Assembly: GCA_045580875.1 (NCBI GenBank)
Contig: JAZNOP010000096.1
Span: forward strand, 1 to 7,672
Direction of reading: 5' to 3'
From: SIG598 sp045580875
Lineage (GTDB): Bacteria; Bacillota; Clostridia; Oscillospirales; Acutalibacteraceae
DNA: 7,672 nucleotides
Part shown: piece by piece, positions 1-6,314 of the stretch
Position numbering within the stretch: the stretch's first letter is position 1
Layout: each line of letters starts with the position of its first letter
Translations under genes and position numbers: made by a program
Notes under the pieces: model-generated
Told to the model about the DNA's origin: nothing
The model's input: the letters and a program-made list of their open reading frames with translations, nothing else
Databases searched by the model: none

Positions 1-122
1 AGGGCAACGCCCTTGCAGGTTTTAAGGACGGAGTCCTTAATTCTTTTTCGATGAGAAGTTGAGGCTTTGCCTCAAACTCCACGAGGACGCTGTCCTCGAC
101 CTGCCACCTTTGACAAAGGTGG
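1..122. repeat. Chain of five tri-loop hairpins (non-coding repeat element, left end cut by window)
   Basis: Five short perfect inverted repeats stand one after another: AGGGC/GCCCT at 1-13 (loop AAC), TTAAGGAC/GTCCTTAA at 22-40 (loop GGA), TTGAGGC/GCCTCAA at 59-75 (loop TTT), CGAGGAC/GTCCTCG at 82-98 (loop GCT) and CCACCTTT/AAAGGTGG at 104-122 (loop GAC). Each loop is exactly three bases and spacers are 5, 6, 8 and 18 bases. Arm sequences differ between units, so this is conservation of architecture rather than copies of one sequence. Four of the five loops are closed by a C-G pair. The 18-base gap at 41-58 contains only a weak 4-bp stem. The first unit starts at base 1, so the element probably continues to the left. 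The frame running through it has no ribosome binding site and looks non-coding. My unverified impression is that similar hairpin chains are dispersed in intergenic DNA of Ruminococcaceae. Bases 123-186 hold nothing I recognise. Confidence 0.8.
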
Positions 123-186
123 ACGAAACTTTTAATCTGCCTGCGCTTAATCGCATAAACCAAAATTTATTTTCTTGCGCAAACAG

Positions 187-236
187 AAACCGGAAGCGCG
201 GCGGTCAGCCATGCTTCCGGTTTTTCATTTTATTTT
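187..236 (+). terminator. Rho-independent terminator, strongest on plus strand, probably bidirectional
   Basis: Arms 187-197 and 213-223 pair over 11 bp around the core ACCGGAAGC/GCTTCCGGT, with a 15-base interior that can form a small GGC/GCC stem. On the plus strand the stem runs into a T-rich tail (TTTTTCATTTTATTTTT), which is a textbook terminator. On the minus strand the tail is only TTTCTGTTTGCGC, so termination of hom, whose stop lies about 15 bases away, would be weaker but plausible. No plus-strand gene is visible upstream in this window, so the plus-strand transcript it would stop must start to the left of base 1 or be non-coding. Confidence 0.8.
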
Positions 237-238
237 TA

Positions 239-1474
239 TCAGTCGTTGAAAACTCTGATGAAACCGAGAACTTTTACGCCCTTAGCCTCGAGCTGTGCCT
301 TCTTTTCGCACTGCTCTGCGTAGCTTGCTGCCGGAGCAATGAATGCCATTTCTCCAGCCGGAGCCTTATCAGAATCGATCTTTACATATTCGCCGTATAT
401 CTCGCTGACAGCCTTCTCTGCGTCATCAGCTGCAGCACGAAGGTACATAGGCATGACCATATCGCCTGCATCGCGCACCATTCCGGGATATCCTTCCTCC
501 CAGAAGAGATACTTTCGGGCGTGGAAGTGCTTGGTACAGTCGATAACATCAGCAACAACTGCGCTTGCTGTAGGCAGCTTGCCTGCGCCTCTGCCATAGA
601 AAACAACGTCGCCGGTAGCGTTTCCGCGGGTCATGATGGCGTTATTTACATCTGCAACATGGCTGAGCTGATTCTCGTCGGGTACGAGCATCGGAGCAAC
701 ACAGATATCGATTCTGCCGTCCTCACAGGGCTTTGCAAGACCGATAAGCTTGATGCTTCCGCCCCACGCTGCAGCATAGTCAACATCCTCAAGAGTGATG
801 CTGCGGATACCCTCGGTGCTTACCTGCTCGGGATAGACATGACGTCCATATGCAAGCGCTGCAAGAATGCATATCTTGCGGCAGGCATCAGCACCGTCGA
901 CGTCAGCAGACGGGTCGCGCTCTGCATAGCCAAGCTTCTGTGCCAGTGCCAGTGCATCATCAAAGGTCATCTTCTCGTTTATCATCTTTGTGAGAATGAA
1001 ATTGGTTGTACCGTTAAGAATACCTGCAATTTCGAGAACTTCATTTGCAGCCATGCACTGATTGATCGGACGGAGTACAGGAATACCGCCGCCGACACTT
1101 GCCTCAAAGAGGAAGTTGAGGTTACGTGCCTGAGCCAGAGTGAGAAGCTCATGACCCTTTGCGGCAACAAGCTCCTTATTGGAGGTTACAACGCTCTTGC
1201 CTGCCTCCAGTGCGCGGCGCACAAACTCGTATGCCGGGTGCAGACCGCCGATACACTCAACGACAATTTTAATCTCAGGATCATTTTCGATTATTGAAAA
1301 ATCCTTAACGAATTTATCAGCGTACGGAAGCTCAGGAAAATCACGGAGATCAAGCACATATTTGACCTGAATGGTCTCCTTGGCACGGCTGCTTATACCT
1401 TTCTGGTTTTTATCCAGTACCTCAACGACACCGGAGCCAACTACACCGTGTCCTAAAACTGCTATTTTTGTCAT
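239..1474 (-). CDS. hom: Homoserine dehydrogenase
   Basis: Cytoplasmic oxidoreductase that reduces L-aspartate 4-semialdehyde to L-homoserine with NAD(P)H, the branch point to threonine and methionine. The 411-aa protein has the Rossmann dinucleotide motif GHGVVGSG at residues 8-15, the SNK motif with Lys100, NGTTNFILTKM at 154-164, and GYAERDPSADVDGADACRK at 182-200 with the family's catalytic Asp196 and Lys200. The C-terminal part (about 340-411) sits where Gram-positive enzymes carry an ACT domain, but it is short and lacks the usual D-x-PG-x-L turn (it reads DDAEKAVSEI), so allosteric threonine binding may be lost or altered. The ATG start follows AAGGAG with a 13-base spacer and directly precedes the Rossmann motif. 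It lies 32 bases behind the HTH/ACT gene, so the two are surely cotranscribed. No thrB or thrC is seen downstream before the hairpins. Confidence 0.97.
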   Translation of the reverse strand: MTKIAVLGHGVVGSGVVEVLDKNQKGISSRAKETIQVKYVLDLRDFPELPYADKFVKDFSIIENDPEIKIVVECIGGLHPAYEFVRRALEAGKSVVTSNKELVAAKGHELLTLAQARNLNFLFEASVGGGIPVLRPINQCMAANEVLEIAGILNGTTNFILTKMINEKMTFDDALALAQKLGYAERDPSADVDGADACRKICILAALAYGRHVYPEQVSTEGIRSITLEDVDYAAAWGGSIKLIGLAKPCEDGRIDICVAPMLVPDENQLSHVADVNNAIMTRGNATGDVVFYGRGAGKLPTASAVVADVIDCTKHFHARKYLFWEEGYPGMVRDAGDMVMPMYLRAAADDAEKAVSEIYGEYVKIDSDKAPAGEMAFIAPAASYAEQCEKKAQLEAKGVKVLGFIRVFND

Positions 1475-1506
1475 GCCTTCTATTAAACTCCTTTTGCAGA
1501 TATTGA

Positions 1507-1953
1507 TCAGTTGTTGTCGGTTATCCGCTCAATTGAGCGGACACATTCAAGCGACCGCAGGCAGGTGATAAACTCAGCAAGCGGTATCTTCATCGCATCG
1601 GTATACGCCGATACTGACACCGGAGCAACCGAGCCGGAGGGAATATTCTGATTGACCGTAAGAATATTCGCGCCGCAGTCAAAGAAAGTGCCGATAAACG
1701 AAGCCAGCGAACCGGGACGGTCGGTCAGCACCGCGTGGACAGTGAGAATACTGCTGTCCGGGCTGTTTTTGTATTCCATGACCGAATCCTTGTACTTGTA
1801 ATATGCGCTTCGTGAAACACCTGCCATCGCTGCAGCCTCAGAGGCCGAGCTGACAACACCCTCCTTGAGCATCCTTTTGGCTTCAACAACTCTTAGAAAA
1901 ACCTCGGGGAGTGCATCAGCCTTTACAAGCAGATAATCATTACCCATAATCAT
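1507..1953 (-). CDS. HTH/ACT-domain regulatory protein (PheB-like)
   Basis: Small two-part protein of 148 aa from the chosen start. An N-terminal region with a helix-turn-helix-like segment (about residues 35-58, SSASEAAAMAGVSRSAYYKYKDSV) is followed by an ACT domain (about 69-145) that keeps the family's turn DRPGSLA (78-84). ACT domains bind amino acids. This family is often called PheB or UPF0735; its biochemical role is not settled, and in Clostridia it commonly precedes hom. That context suggests amino-acid-responsive control of the homoserine branch, either through DNA or through contact with the enzyme; this is inference. Three in-frame ATGs lie at 1959, 1953 and 1947. The AAAAGGA site touches the first one, leaves 6 bases before the second and 12 before the third, so 1953 is chosen. 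The gene is the first of the two-gene operon driven by the promoter at 2044-2072. Confidence 0.92.
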   Translation of the reverse strand: MIMGNDYLLVKADALPEVFLRVVEAKRMLKEGVVSSASEAAAMAGVSRSAYYKYKDSVMEYKNSPDSSILTVHAVLTDRPGSLASFIGTFFDCGANILTVNQNIPSGSVAPVSVSAYTDAMKIPLAEFITCLRSLECVRSIERITDNN

Positions 1954-1959
1954 GCTCAT

Positions 1960-1966
1960 TCCTTTT
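1960..1966 (-). promoter_or_regulatory. Ribosome binding site that decides the start of the HTH/ACT gene
   Basis: AAAAGGA on the minus strand directly abuts the ATG at 1959, leaving no spacer for it. The ATG at 1953 gets a 6-base spacer, which is normal, so the first two apparent codons are probably leader. Confidence 0.65.
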
Positions 1967-1974
1967 CAGATAAC

Positions 1975-2023
1975 GCGGAAAGCCGCCGTGACACGCTCTT
2001 TCCAGTCCGCAACAGACGGACTG
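1975..2023 (-). other. Structured 5' leader of the HTH/ACT-hom operon
   Basis: The predicted leader (about 2037 to 1954) contains a perfect 7-bp hairpin CAGTCCG/CGGACTG at 2003-2023 with a 7-base loop. It is followed by two competing stems: GGAAAG/CTTTCC (arms 1998-2003 and 1977-1982) and a compact GCGG/CCGC hairpin at 1975-1986. There is no U-run after either stem and no run of threonine or methionine codons, so it is neither a classical attenuator nor a riboswitch class I can recognise. Four bases (TTCC) near 1977-1980 could also pair with GGAA overlapping the Shine-Dalgarno site. A regulatory role is conjecture. Confidence 0.35.
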
Positions 2024-2043
2024 CTATGCGTGCGTAGAACACA

Positions 2044-2072
2044 ATGATACCACATTTCACCGGCACTTTCAA
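2044..2072 (-). promoter_or_regulatory. Sigma-A-type promoter for the HTH/ACT-hom operon
   Basis: On the minus strand, TTGAAA (2072-2067) is separated by exactly 17 bases from TATCAT (2049-2044). The -10 box is preceded by TGG, giving an extended -10 (TGnTATcAT). Five of six positions match the consensus in each box. Expected transcription start is near 2037, giving a leader of about 84 bases before the chosen start codon. It lies downstream of the terminator of the preceding gene, as a separate transcription unit needs. Confidence 0.8.
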
Positions 2073-2162
2073 GCATCGATTTCGACAAATAGCCGCATGA
2101 TACGGACATATATTTCGGTATGATGAGCAAAAGCAATACCCTTTTCATTGTTCCGTTTCTAT

Positions 2163-2204
2163 AAAACAAAAAGTACGACCTCCGCTCACAAGGAACGGAG
2201 GCCG
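2163..2204 (-). terminator. Rho-independent terminator of the era-recO-mutS2 unit
   Basis: Read on the minus strand, arms CGGCCTCCG (2204-2196) and CGGAGGTCG (2184-2176) form nine pairs including one G-U, with an 11-base loop. They are followed by TACTTTTTGTTTT. It starts 36 bases after the stop codon of the YpmS-like gene and ends before the hom operon promoter, separating the two minus-strand units. Confidence 0.85.
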
Positions 2205-2239
2205 ATGCTTTATTTACTGTTATGTATAAACAATAATTT

Positions 2240-3103
2240 TTAGAATACCTCTGCAGATATTACAAGGTTCTCGCCGTCGATCTTGGCATCGAGCAGCTCG
2301 ACGTTGATGAGGTTGGTTGCGAAATCAGAGAGCAGACCGCCGAGCGCACCGGAAACGCTCGAGGTGATTGCCTGACCTACAGCCTCGTCGATCATTGCAT
2401 CGAGTGTGGCGGTATTGTAGCGGATATTGCCGTCTGCGTCGATTGTGACGTCCTCAGGCAGAGATATCTGTGCAAGAACGGTATCGATGACAACATCAGG
2501 AATATCGATCTTGCCGCAGGTGATCTGACCGATCTTTGCGATGATATCCTTGGTCTCGCTGTCGAATGCAACGTCAAAATCAGCCTGAACCGGAACTACC
2601 TTGTCGATGTTGATGGAGAAACCCTTGACCTCGACAGTGCCGATATAAACTCTTGCATAGAGCTTGCCGCCGCTGTTCTCAAGATCGCAGAAAAGATCAT
2701 CGATGCGGATAAGATCGGTGGATGCATTGACCTGATCCTTTACAGTGATGAGAAGGTTGTTGATGATGTCAGCATTGAGGGTGATGGTCTTCTTGGTGAT
2801 AACCTCGGTAACTGCATCAAGAACGAACTTTGTGGTGTCGAACTCTGTTGCAGCAGGAGCCTCAGGCATATCGTCAGCAGTTGCGCAGGAAATGACTCCG
2901 CAGCCGGTGCCGAACAGTGCAGCTGCAAGCAGAACGATAACACCGACGATACCAAGCAGTATCTTTGCAATGACTGCACCTGCGCCGCTCTTTTTCTTCG
3001 GCTTGATGTCGTCTACCGGCAGTGCCTCTGCCTTGACTACGGGTGCGTTGCCCTCTGCAAGCTCGATGAGTTCTTCTGTCTTCTTTTCAAAATCGTTGTT
3101 CAT
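2240..3103 (-). CDS. Membrane-anchored protein resembling the YpmS/DUF2140 group, function unknown
   Basis: 287 aa. Residues 1-40 are a charged, mostly acidic cytoplasmic head ending in KPKKK. Residues about 42-66 form one strong transmembrane helix (AVIAKILLGIVGVIVLLAAALF). The remainder (about 75-287) would lie outside the cell. The pattern in that domain (a hydrophobic helix near TLNADIINNLL, then a strand-rich part with VYIGTVEVKGFSINID, ITCGKIDIPDVVIDTVL and a LPEDVTID segment) recalls the YpmS/DUF2140 family of single-pass envelope proteins. This is judged by eye and is not secure. Cys68 and Cys73 lie at the outer end of the helix; the -3 position is Gly, so it is not a proper lipobox, and the 40-aa head also argues against a lipoprotein. 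The ATG has AAAAGGAG 8 bases upstream, inside the 18-base gap behind mutS2, so it is cotranscribed and last in the unit. Confidence 0.88.
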   Translation of the reverse strand: MNNDFEKKTEELIELAEGNAPVVKAEALPVDDIKPKKKSGAGAVIAKILLGIVGVIVLLAAALFGTGCGVISCATADDMPEAPAATEFDTTKFVLDAVTEVITKKTITLNADIINNLLITVKDQVNASTDLIRIDDLFCDLENSGGKLYARVYIGTVEVKGFSINIDKVVPVQADFDVAFDSETKDIIAKIGQITCGKIDIPDVVIDTVLAQISLPEDVTIDADGNIRYNTATLDAMIDEAVGQAITSSVSGALGGLLSDFATNLINVELLDAKIDGENLVISAEVF

Positions 3104-3121
3104 TGCTCTTTCTCCTTTTCC

Positions 3122-5497
3122 TTATTTTAATTCGATTATCGTAACACCCATTTCTCCCTCGCCGTATACACCGACGCGGAAGGTGCGGATGTTTGGATGA
3201 CGTCTGAAATGCTGATGAAGTCCGGCACGAAGCGCACCGGTTCCCTTGCCGTGGATTACTCTGAGTTCACCGAGACCGCGCATGACTGCAGTGTCAATGA
3301 CCTTATCGACCTCGATGGTTGCCTCGTCTACGCTCAGACCGCGCACATCAACCTCGGTTTTCACCGTTTCTGAGAGATTCATCTCTCGTGTGCGCTTCTG
3401 CTTCGGCACATTGACTACCGACTTCTCATCGGTCAGGCGAAGATCCTCTGTTCTGACCCTCGTCTTTATTATGCCCGCCTGAACTTCGACATTCCCCTGC
3501 GAATCAGCCAATTTTGTGACAACGCCTTTTTTATCGATGCTGACTATCAGCACGGTGTCGCCCACCTTGAGCGGACGGGGCAGGACGTAATCCTCCTGAC
3601 TGCGGCTGACGATCGGGTCGGCAGCCTCCTCAAGCTCACGCATCTTCGAACGGAATGCGCTCTTGGCTCTCGAGCTTACATCGGCAGCATTCTTTGAATT
3701 GAATTCCTTTCTCAGCTGCTGCATCTCCTCAAGCAGCGCATTTGCCTGCGCTCTTGCCTGCGATACAATTCTGGAAGCCTCGCTTCTCGCCTGCTCAAGC
3801 TGCTTTTCGCGCTCACGCTCGACGGTGGATTTCAGTTCATTCGCCTTTGATGTTGCCTTCTGAGCCTCAACACGCAGATGCGCCAGCTCGTCACGCTCGT
3901 CCTCCAGCACTTTGCGGGTGGTCTGCAGACTTTCGACAACCTCCTCGAACTTGGTAGATTCGGTGGAAACAAGCTCTCTTGCCCTGTCGACAACCTCCTT
4001 CGGGATACCAAGCCGCTCGCCGATGGCAAACGCATTGGAGCGTCCGGGCATACCGATAAGCAGGCGGTATGTGGGACGAAGGGTTGCAACGTCAAACTCG
4101 CAGCAGGCATTCTCAACGCCCGGTGTGCTGATTGCATAGCTCTTGAGCTCAGCATAGTGGGTAGTTGCGGCAAGCTTTGCACCCTGGGAGCGCAGACGCT
4201 CGATTATGGACATTGCCAGAGCCGCGCCCTCGATAGGGTCTGTACCGGCGCCAAGCTCATCGAGCAGCACCAGCGTCTTATCGTCTGCCTCATCAATGAT
4301 ATCGATGATGTTCTTCATGTGAGAAGAGAAGGTCGACAGTGACTGCTCTATCGACTGCTCATCACCTATATCGGCGAGTACGCGGTCAAAAACCGACACT
4401 GTGCTTTCATCGCCAACTGGAATGAGCAGACCGCAGCAGGCCATCAGTGTGAGCAGACCTATTGTCTTGAGCGATACCGTCTTACCGCCGGTATTCGGTC
4501 CGGTAATCATGAGTGTATCGAATTCTCTGCCAAGGCGGATATCGGTAGCAACCACCTTATCCTTGTTGATAAGCGGGTGGCGCGCCTTGTTGAAGCAGAT
4601 TATGCCGTTTTCATTGACATCAGGCATGGTCGCCTTCATGTCATAGCCCATACGCGCCTTTGCGAAAATGAGGTCAAGCTGTATGAGAATCTCATAGCCG
4701 GCGCAGATTGCATCGGCAAAATCGCCTGCCTCTGCCGAAAGCTCGGACAGCACGCGTTCAATTTCTGCCGCTTCCTTGCTTTCGAGAACCTTTATCTCAT
4801 TGTTTGCCTCGACAACGCCCATCGGCTCAACAAAGACAGTTGCGCCGGAGGAAGATGTATCATGCACGAGTCCGGGCACACTGCCGCGGCACTCAGCCTT
4901 GACCGGCACGACAAATCTGCCGCCGCGTATGGTGACAATCGCATCCTGAAGATATTTCTGGTTGCTCTGAGACCTGATGAAGCGGTCGAGCTGCTCACGC
5001 ACGCGGTTCTGCGCTGCGCGCATCTTGCGGCGGATATCAGCAAGCTCGTGAGAAGCCTGATCGCTCATCTCATCTTCGTTGATTATCGCTGTTGTGACCT
5101 TTTCTTCAAAGAACCGGTTGGGCTGCAGCGACATGAACAGCCCGTCAAAGCTGGTGACAACTCCCTCGCAGCGGCTTCTCCACTCTCTGAGCGAGCGGAT
5201 CATGCGAAGCACCTCGGCTATCCGCAGCAGCTCAAGCATTGTGAGTACGCCGCCTGCCTGCGCTCTTCTGAGCGAGTTGGACACATTGCGTACTCCGCCG
5301 AAGCTGGGCGAACCGAACCGCCCAAGCAGCATATGAGCATCCCAGCTCTCCTGAAGCAGTGCCTTTACCTGATCCGCATCGGTCAGCGGTCTGAGCTGAC
5401 GCGCGCGCTCGGCTGTATCCGCACATGAACAGCCCTCGGCAAGCATCTCGAGCACCTTATCAAGTTCAAGCACTTTAAGATGTTTTTCTGATTGCAT
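3122..5497 (-). CDS. mutS2: Endonuclease/ribosome-splitting ATPase MutS2
   Basis: 791 aa, normal length for MutS2. In order: lever/clamp region without mismatch-recognition domains (about 1-310); MutS-type ATPase with Walker A GPNTGGKT (333-340), signature STFSSHM (389-394 region), Walker B LVLLDE (409-414) and the switch His447 in TTHYAELK; a long coiled coil (about 515-605); a KOW-like small barrel (about 643-690, LKVGDTVLIVSIDKKGVV); and a C-terminal Smr domain (about 715-791) with DVRG (717-720) and HGKGTGALR (749-757). In Gram-positive bacteria the family has been linked to suppression of homologous recombination and, more recently, to recognising and splitting collided ribosomes. The LDLRG motif of family members reads VDVRG here, keeping the Asp and Arg. 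The start has only a weak purine-rich upstream region (GAAGG about 14 bases away), but the N-terminus MQSEKHLKVLELDKVLEML fits the family. It lies 64 bases after recO and 18 bases before the YpmS-like gene. Confidence 0.96.
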   Translation of the reverse strand: MQSEKHLKVLELDKVLEMLAEGCSCADTAERARQLRPLTDADQVKALLQESWDAHMLLGRFGSPSFGGVRNVSNSLRRAQAGGVLTMLELLRIAEVLRMIRSLREWRSRCEGVVTSFDGLFMSLQPNRFFEEKVTTAIINEDEMSDQASHELADIRRKMRAAQNRVREQLDRFIRSQSNQKYLQDAIVTIRGGRFVVPVKAECRGSVPGLVHDTSSSGATVFVEPMGVVEANNEIKVLESKEAAEIERVLSELSAEAGDFADAICAGYEILIQLDLIFAKARMGYDMKATMPDVNENGIICFNKARHPLINKDKVVATDIRLGREFDTLMITGPNTGGKTVSLKTIGLLTLMACCGLLIPVGDESTVSVFDRVLADIGDEQSIEQSLSTFSSHMKNIIDIIDEADDKTLVLLDELGAGTDPIEGAALAMSIIERLRSQGAKLAATTHYAELKSYAISTPGVENACCEFDVATLRPTYRLLIGMPGRSNAFAIGERLGIPKEVVDRARELVSTESTKFEEVVESLQTTRKVLEDERDELAHLRVEAQKATSKANELKSTVEREREKQLEQARSEASRIVSQARAQANALLEEMQQLRKEFNSKNAADVSSRAKSAFRSKMRELEEAADPIVSRSQEDYVLPRPLKVGDTVLIVSIDKKGVVTKLADSQGNVEVQAGIIKTRVRTEDLRLTDEKSVVNVPKQKRTREMNLSETVKTEVDVRGLSVDEATIEVDKVIDTAVMRGLGELRVIHGKGTGALRAGLHQHFRRHPNIRTFRVGVYGEGEMGVTIIELK

Positions 5498-5532
5498 TAT
5501 TATTTTCGCGCCCTTCCGGACACGCTCCTCTC

Positions 5533-5547
5533 ATTACTTGCAGTAAT
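5533..5547. repeat. Perfect 15-base inverted repeat in the recO-mutS2 gap
   Basis: ATTACT-TGC-AGTAAT is a perfect palindrome apart from its 3-base centre. A third AGTAAT-type half site occurs nearby at 5560-5565 (ATTACT on the plus strand). It overlaps the last base of a possible -10 box and the expected start site of the putative internal promoter, the classical place for a repressor operator. It could also be chance in AT-rich DNA. Confidence 0.45.
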
Positions 5548-5575
5548 TTATATTGCAATTATTACTTTATGTTCA
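5547..5575 (-). promoter_or_regulatory. Possible internal promoter for mutS2
   Basis: On the minus strand TGAACA (5575-5570, 4 of 6 consensus) is separated by 17 bases from TATAAA (5552-5547, 5 of 6). It straddles the end of recO and lies in the only sizeable gap (64 bases) of the otherwise tightly packed unit. The -35 box is weak, so this is a candidate only. Confidence 0.35.
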
Positions 5576-6308
5576 TAAGACTTTTGTAAAAATCCAGCGT
5601 CGCAAAGCTTCTGCCGGTATGCTCAAGGAGATATTTTTCGGCAGCATCGCAAAGTTCTTTCAGGCTTTTCTCCTCCAGCATGAATGCGTATGTTCTGTTG
5701 AGGTCGACAAACACAGTGTGTCGAAGTGCTGCCATTGCCCCTCTTCCGAGCGCAACGCTGTCGCCCTTTGCGCCGCATTCTCCGCAGCGTATGGTGCCTG
5801 TCCTCGGGCAGAAATACATGGTCTTTGCTTCGTACGCACCGCATTCCTCACACATAATCAGGTCGGGCATATATCCGGCAAGCGCCAGCATTCTCATCTC
5901 AGAACCCGCTTTTATAACCTCGTGGGCGCGGTTGGAATTAGCCAGCAGAAAAAGTGCTGTTTTCATCAGATTCAGAAAGCTTTCGCTGTCATAATCCTGA
6001 GGAGTAAGCTCCTGCGCCAGCTCGCACAGATACTGACCGAGCGCCACCTTGAATATATCGTCGCGCAGGCGGACGAACAGCTCATCAAAGCTGGATTCAA
6101 GTATTGACCACGAATCCTTCGACCTGCGCAGGACATATTTGCCGTACACAAACTGGGCTGTGGCTGCGAAATTGCGGTTTTTCATGCTTTTCGCTCCGTA
6201 GGCAAATGCCTTGACCACTCCCATGCTGTCTGTCAGAAGGGTACACAGCCTGTCATTATCGCCTACAGGCTGAACCTTGAGCACTATGGCACTGACTGTT
6301 GTATTCAT
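5562..6308 (-). CDS. recO: DNA repair protein RecO
   Basis: Recombination mediator that, with RecR, helps load RecA onto SSB-coated single strands in the RecF pathway and anneals complementary strands. The 248-aa length is typical. Residues 1-80 form the N-terminal OB fold (VSAIVLKVQPVGDNDRLCTLLT at 5-26, followed by GVVKAFAYGAK). The helical middle follows, and the Clostridial-type zinc finger is clear: CEEC at 153-156 and CGEC at 175-178, with an extra Cys167. The ATG lies six bases after the era stop codon, with AGGA at the end of era 10 bases upstream acting as the likely ribosome binding site, so translation is probably coupled to era. No anomaly is seen. Confidence 0.95.
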   Translation of the reverse strand: MNTTVSAIVLKVQPVGDNDRLCTLLTDSMGVVKAFAYGAKSMKNRNFAATAQFVYGKYVLRRSKDSWSILESSFDELFVRLRDDIFKVALGQYLCELAQELTPQDYDSESFLNLMKTALFLLANSNRAHEVIKAGSEMRMLALAGYMPDLIMCEECGAYEAKTMYFCPRTGTIRCGECGAKGDSVALGRGAMAALRHTVFVDLNRTYAFMLEEKSLKELCDAAEKYLLEHTGRSFATLDFYKSLMNIK

Positions 6309-6314
6309 ATCCGG

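Noticed and set aside
1..122. CRISPR array or IS end at the left edge
   Set aside because: The units do not share a repeat sequence, spacers are 5-18 bases, and there is no transposase, target-site duplication or cas gene.
59..1297. Plus-strand open frame of 412 codons running from the hairpin chain through most of hom
   Set aside because: It is antisense to a clear homoserine dehydrogenase, has no ribosome binding site, its first codons are hairpin-chain sequence, and its cysteine-rich protein shows no domain. Long antisense frames of this kind arise from codon bias.
1966..2169. Minus-strand open frame of 67 codons just before the HTH/ACT gene
   Set aside because: It starts inside the terminator tail and spans the predicted hom-operon promoter, so the operon transcript would lack its first half. 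No good ribosome binding site precedes either ATG.
2308..3103. Lipoprotein call for the YpmS-like protein from Cys68
   Set aside because: The -3 residue is Gly instead of Leu/Val/Ile, and a charged head of about 40 aa precedes the hydrophobic segment, so a single-pass anchor fits better.
4577..5428. Plus-strand open frame of 283 codons inside mutS2
   Set aside because: It is antisense to the well-conserved MutS2 clamp and core region, with no domain or ribosome binding site.
5553..6107. Plus-strand open frame of 184 codons opposite recO
   Set aside because: It is a shadow of RecO, including the antisense of the zinc-finger region, without translation signals.
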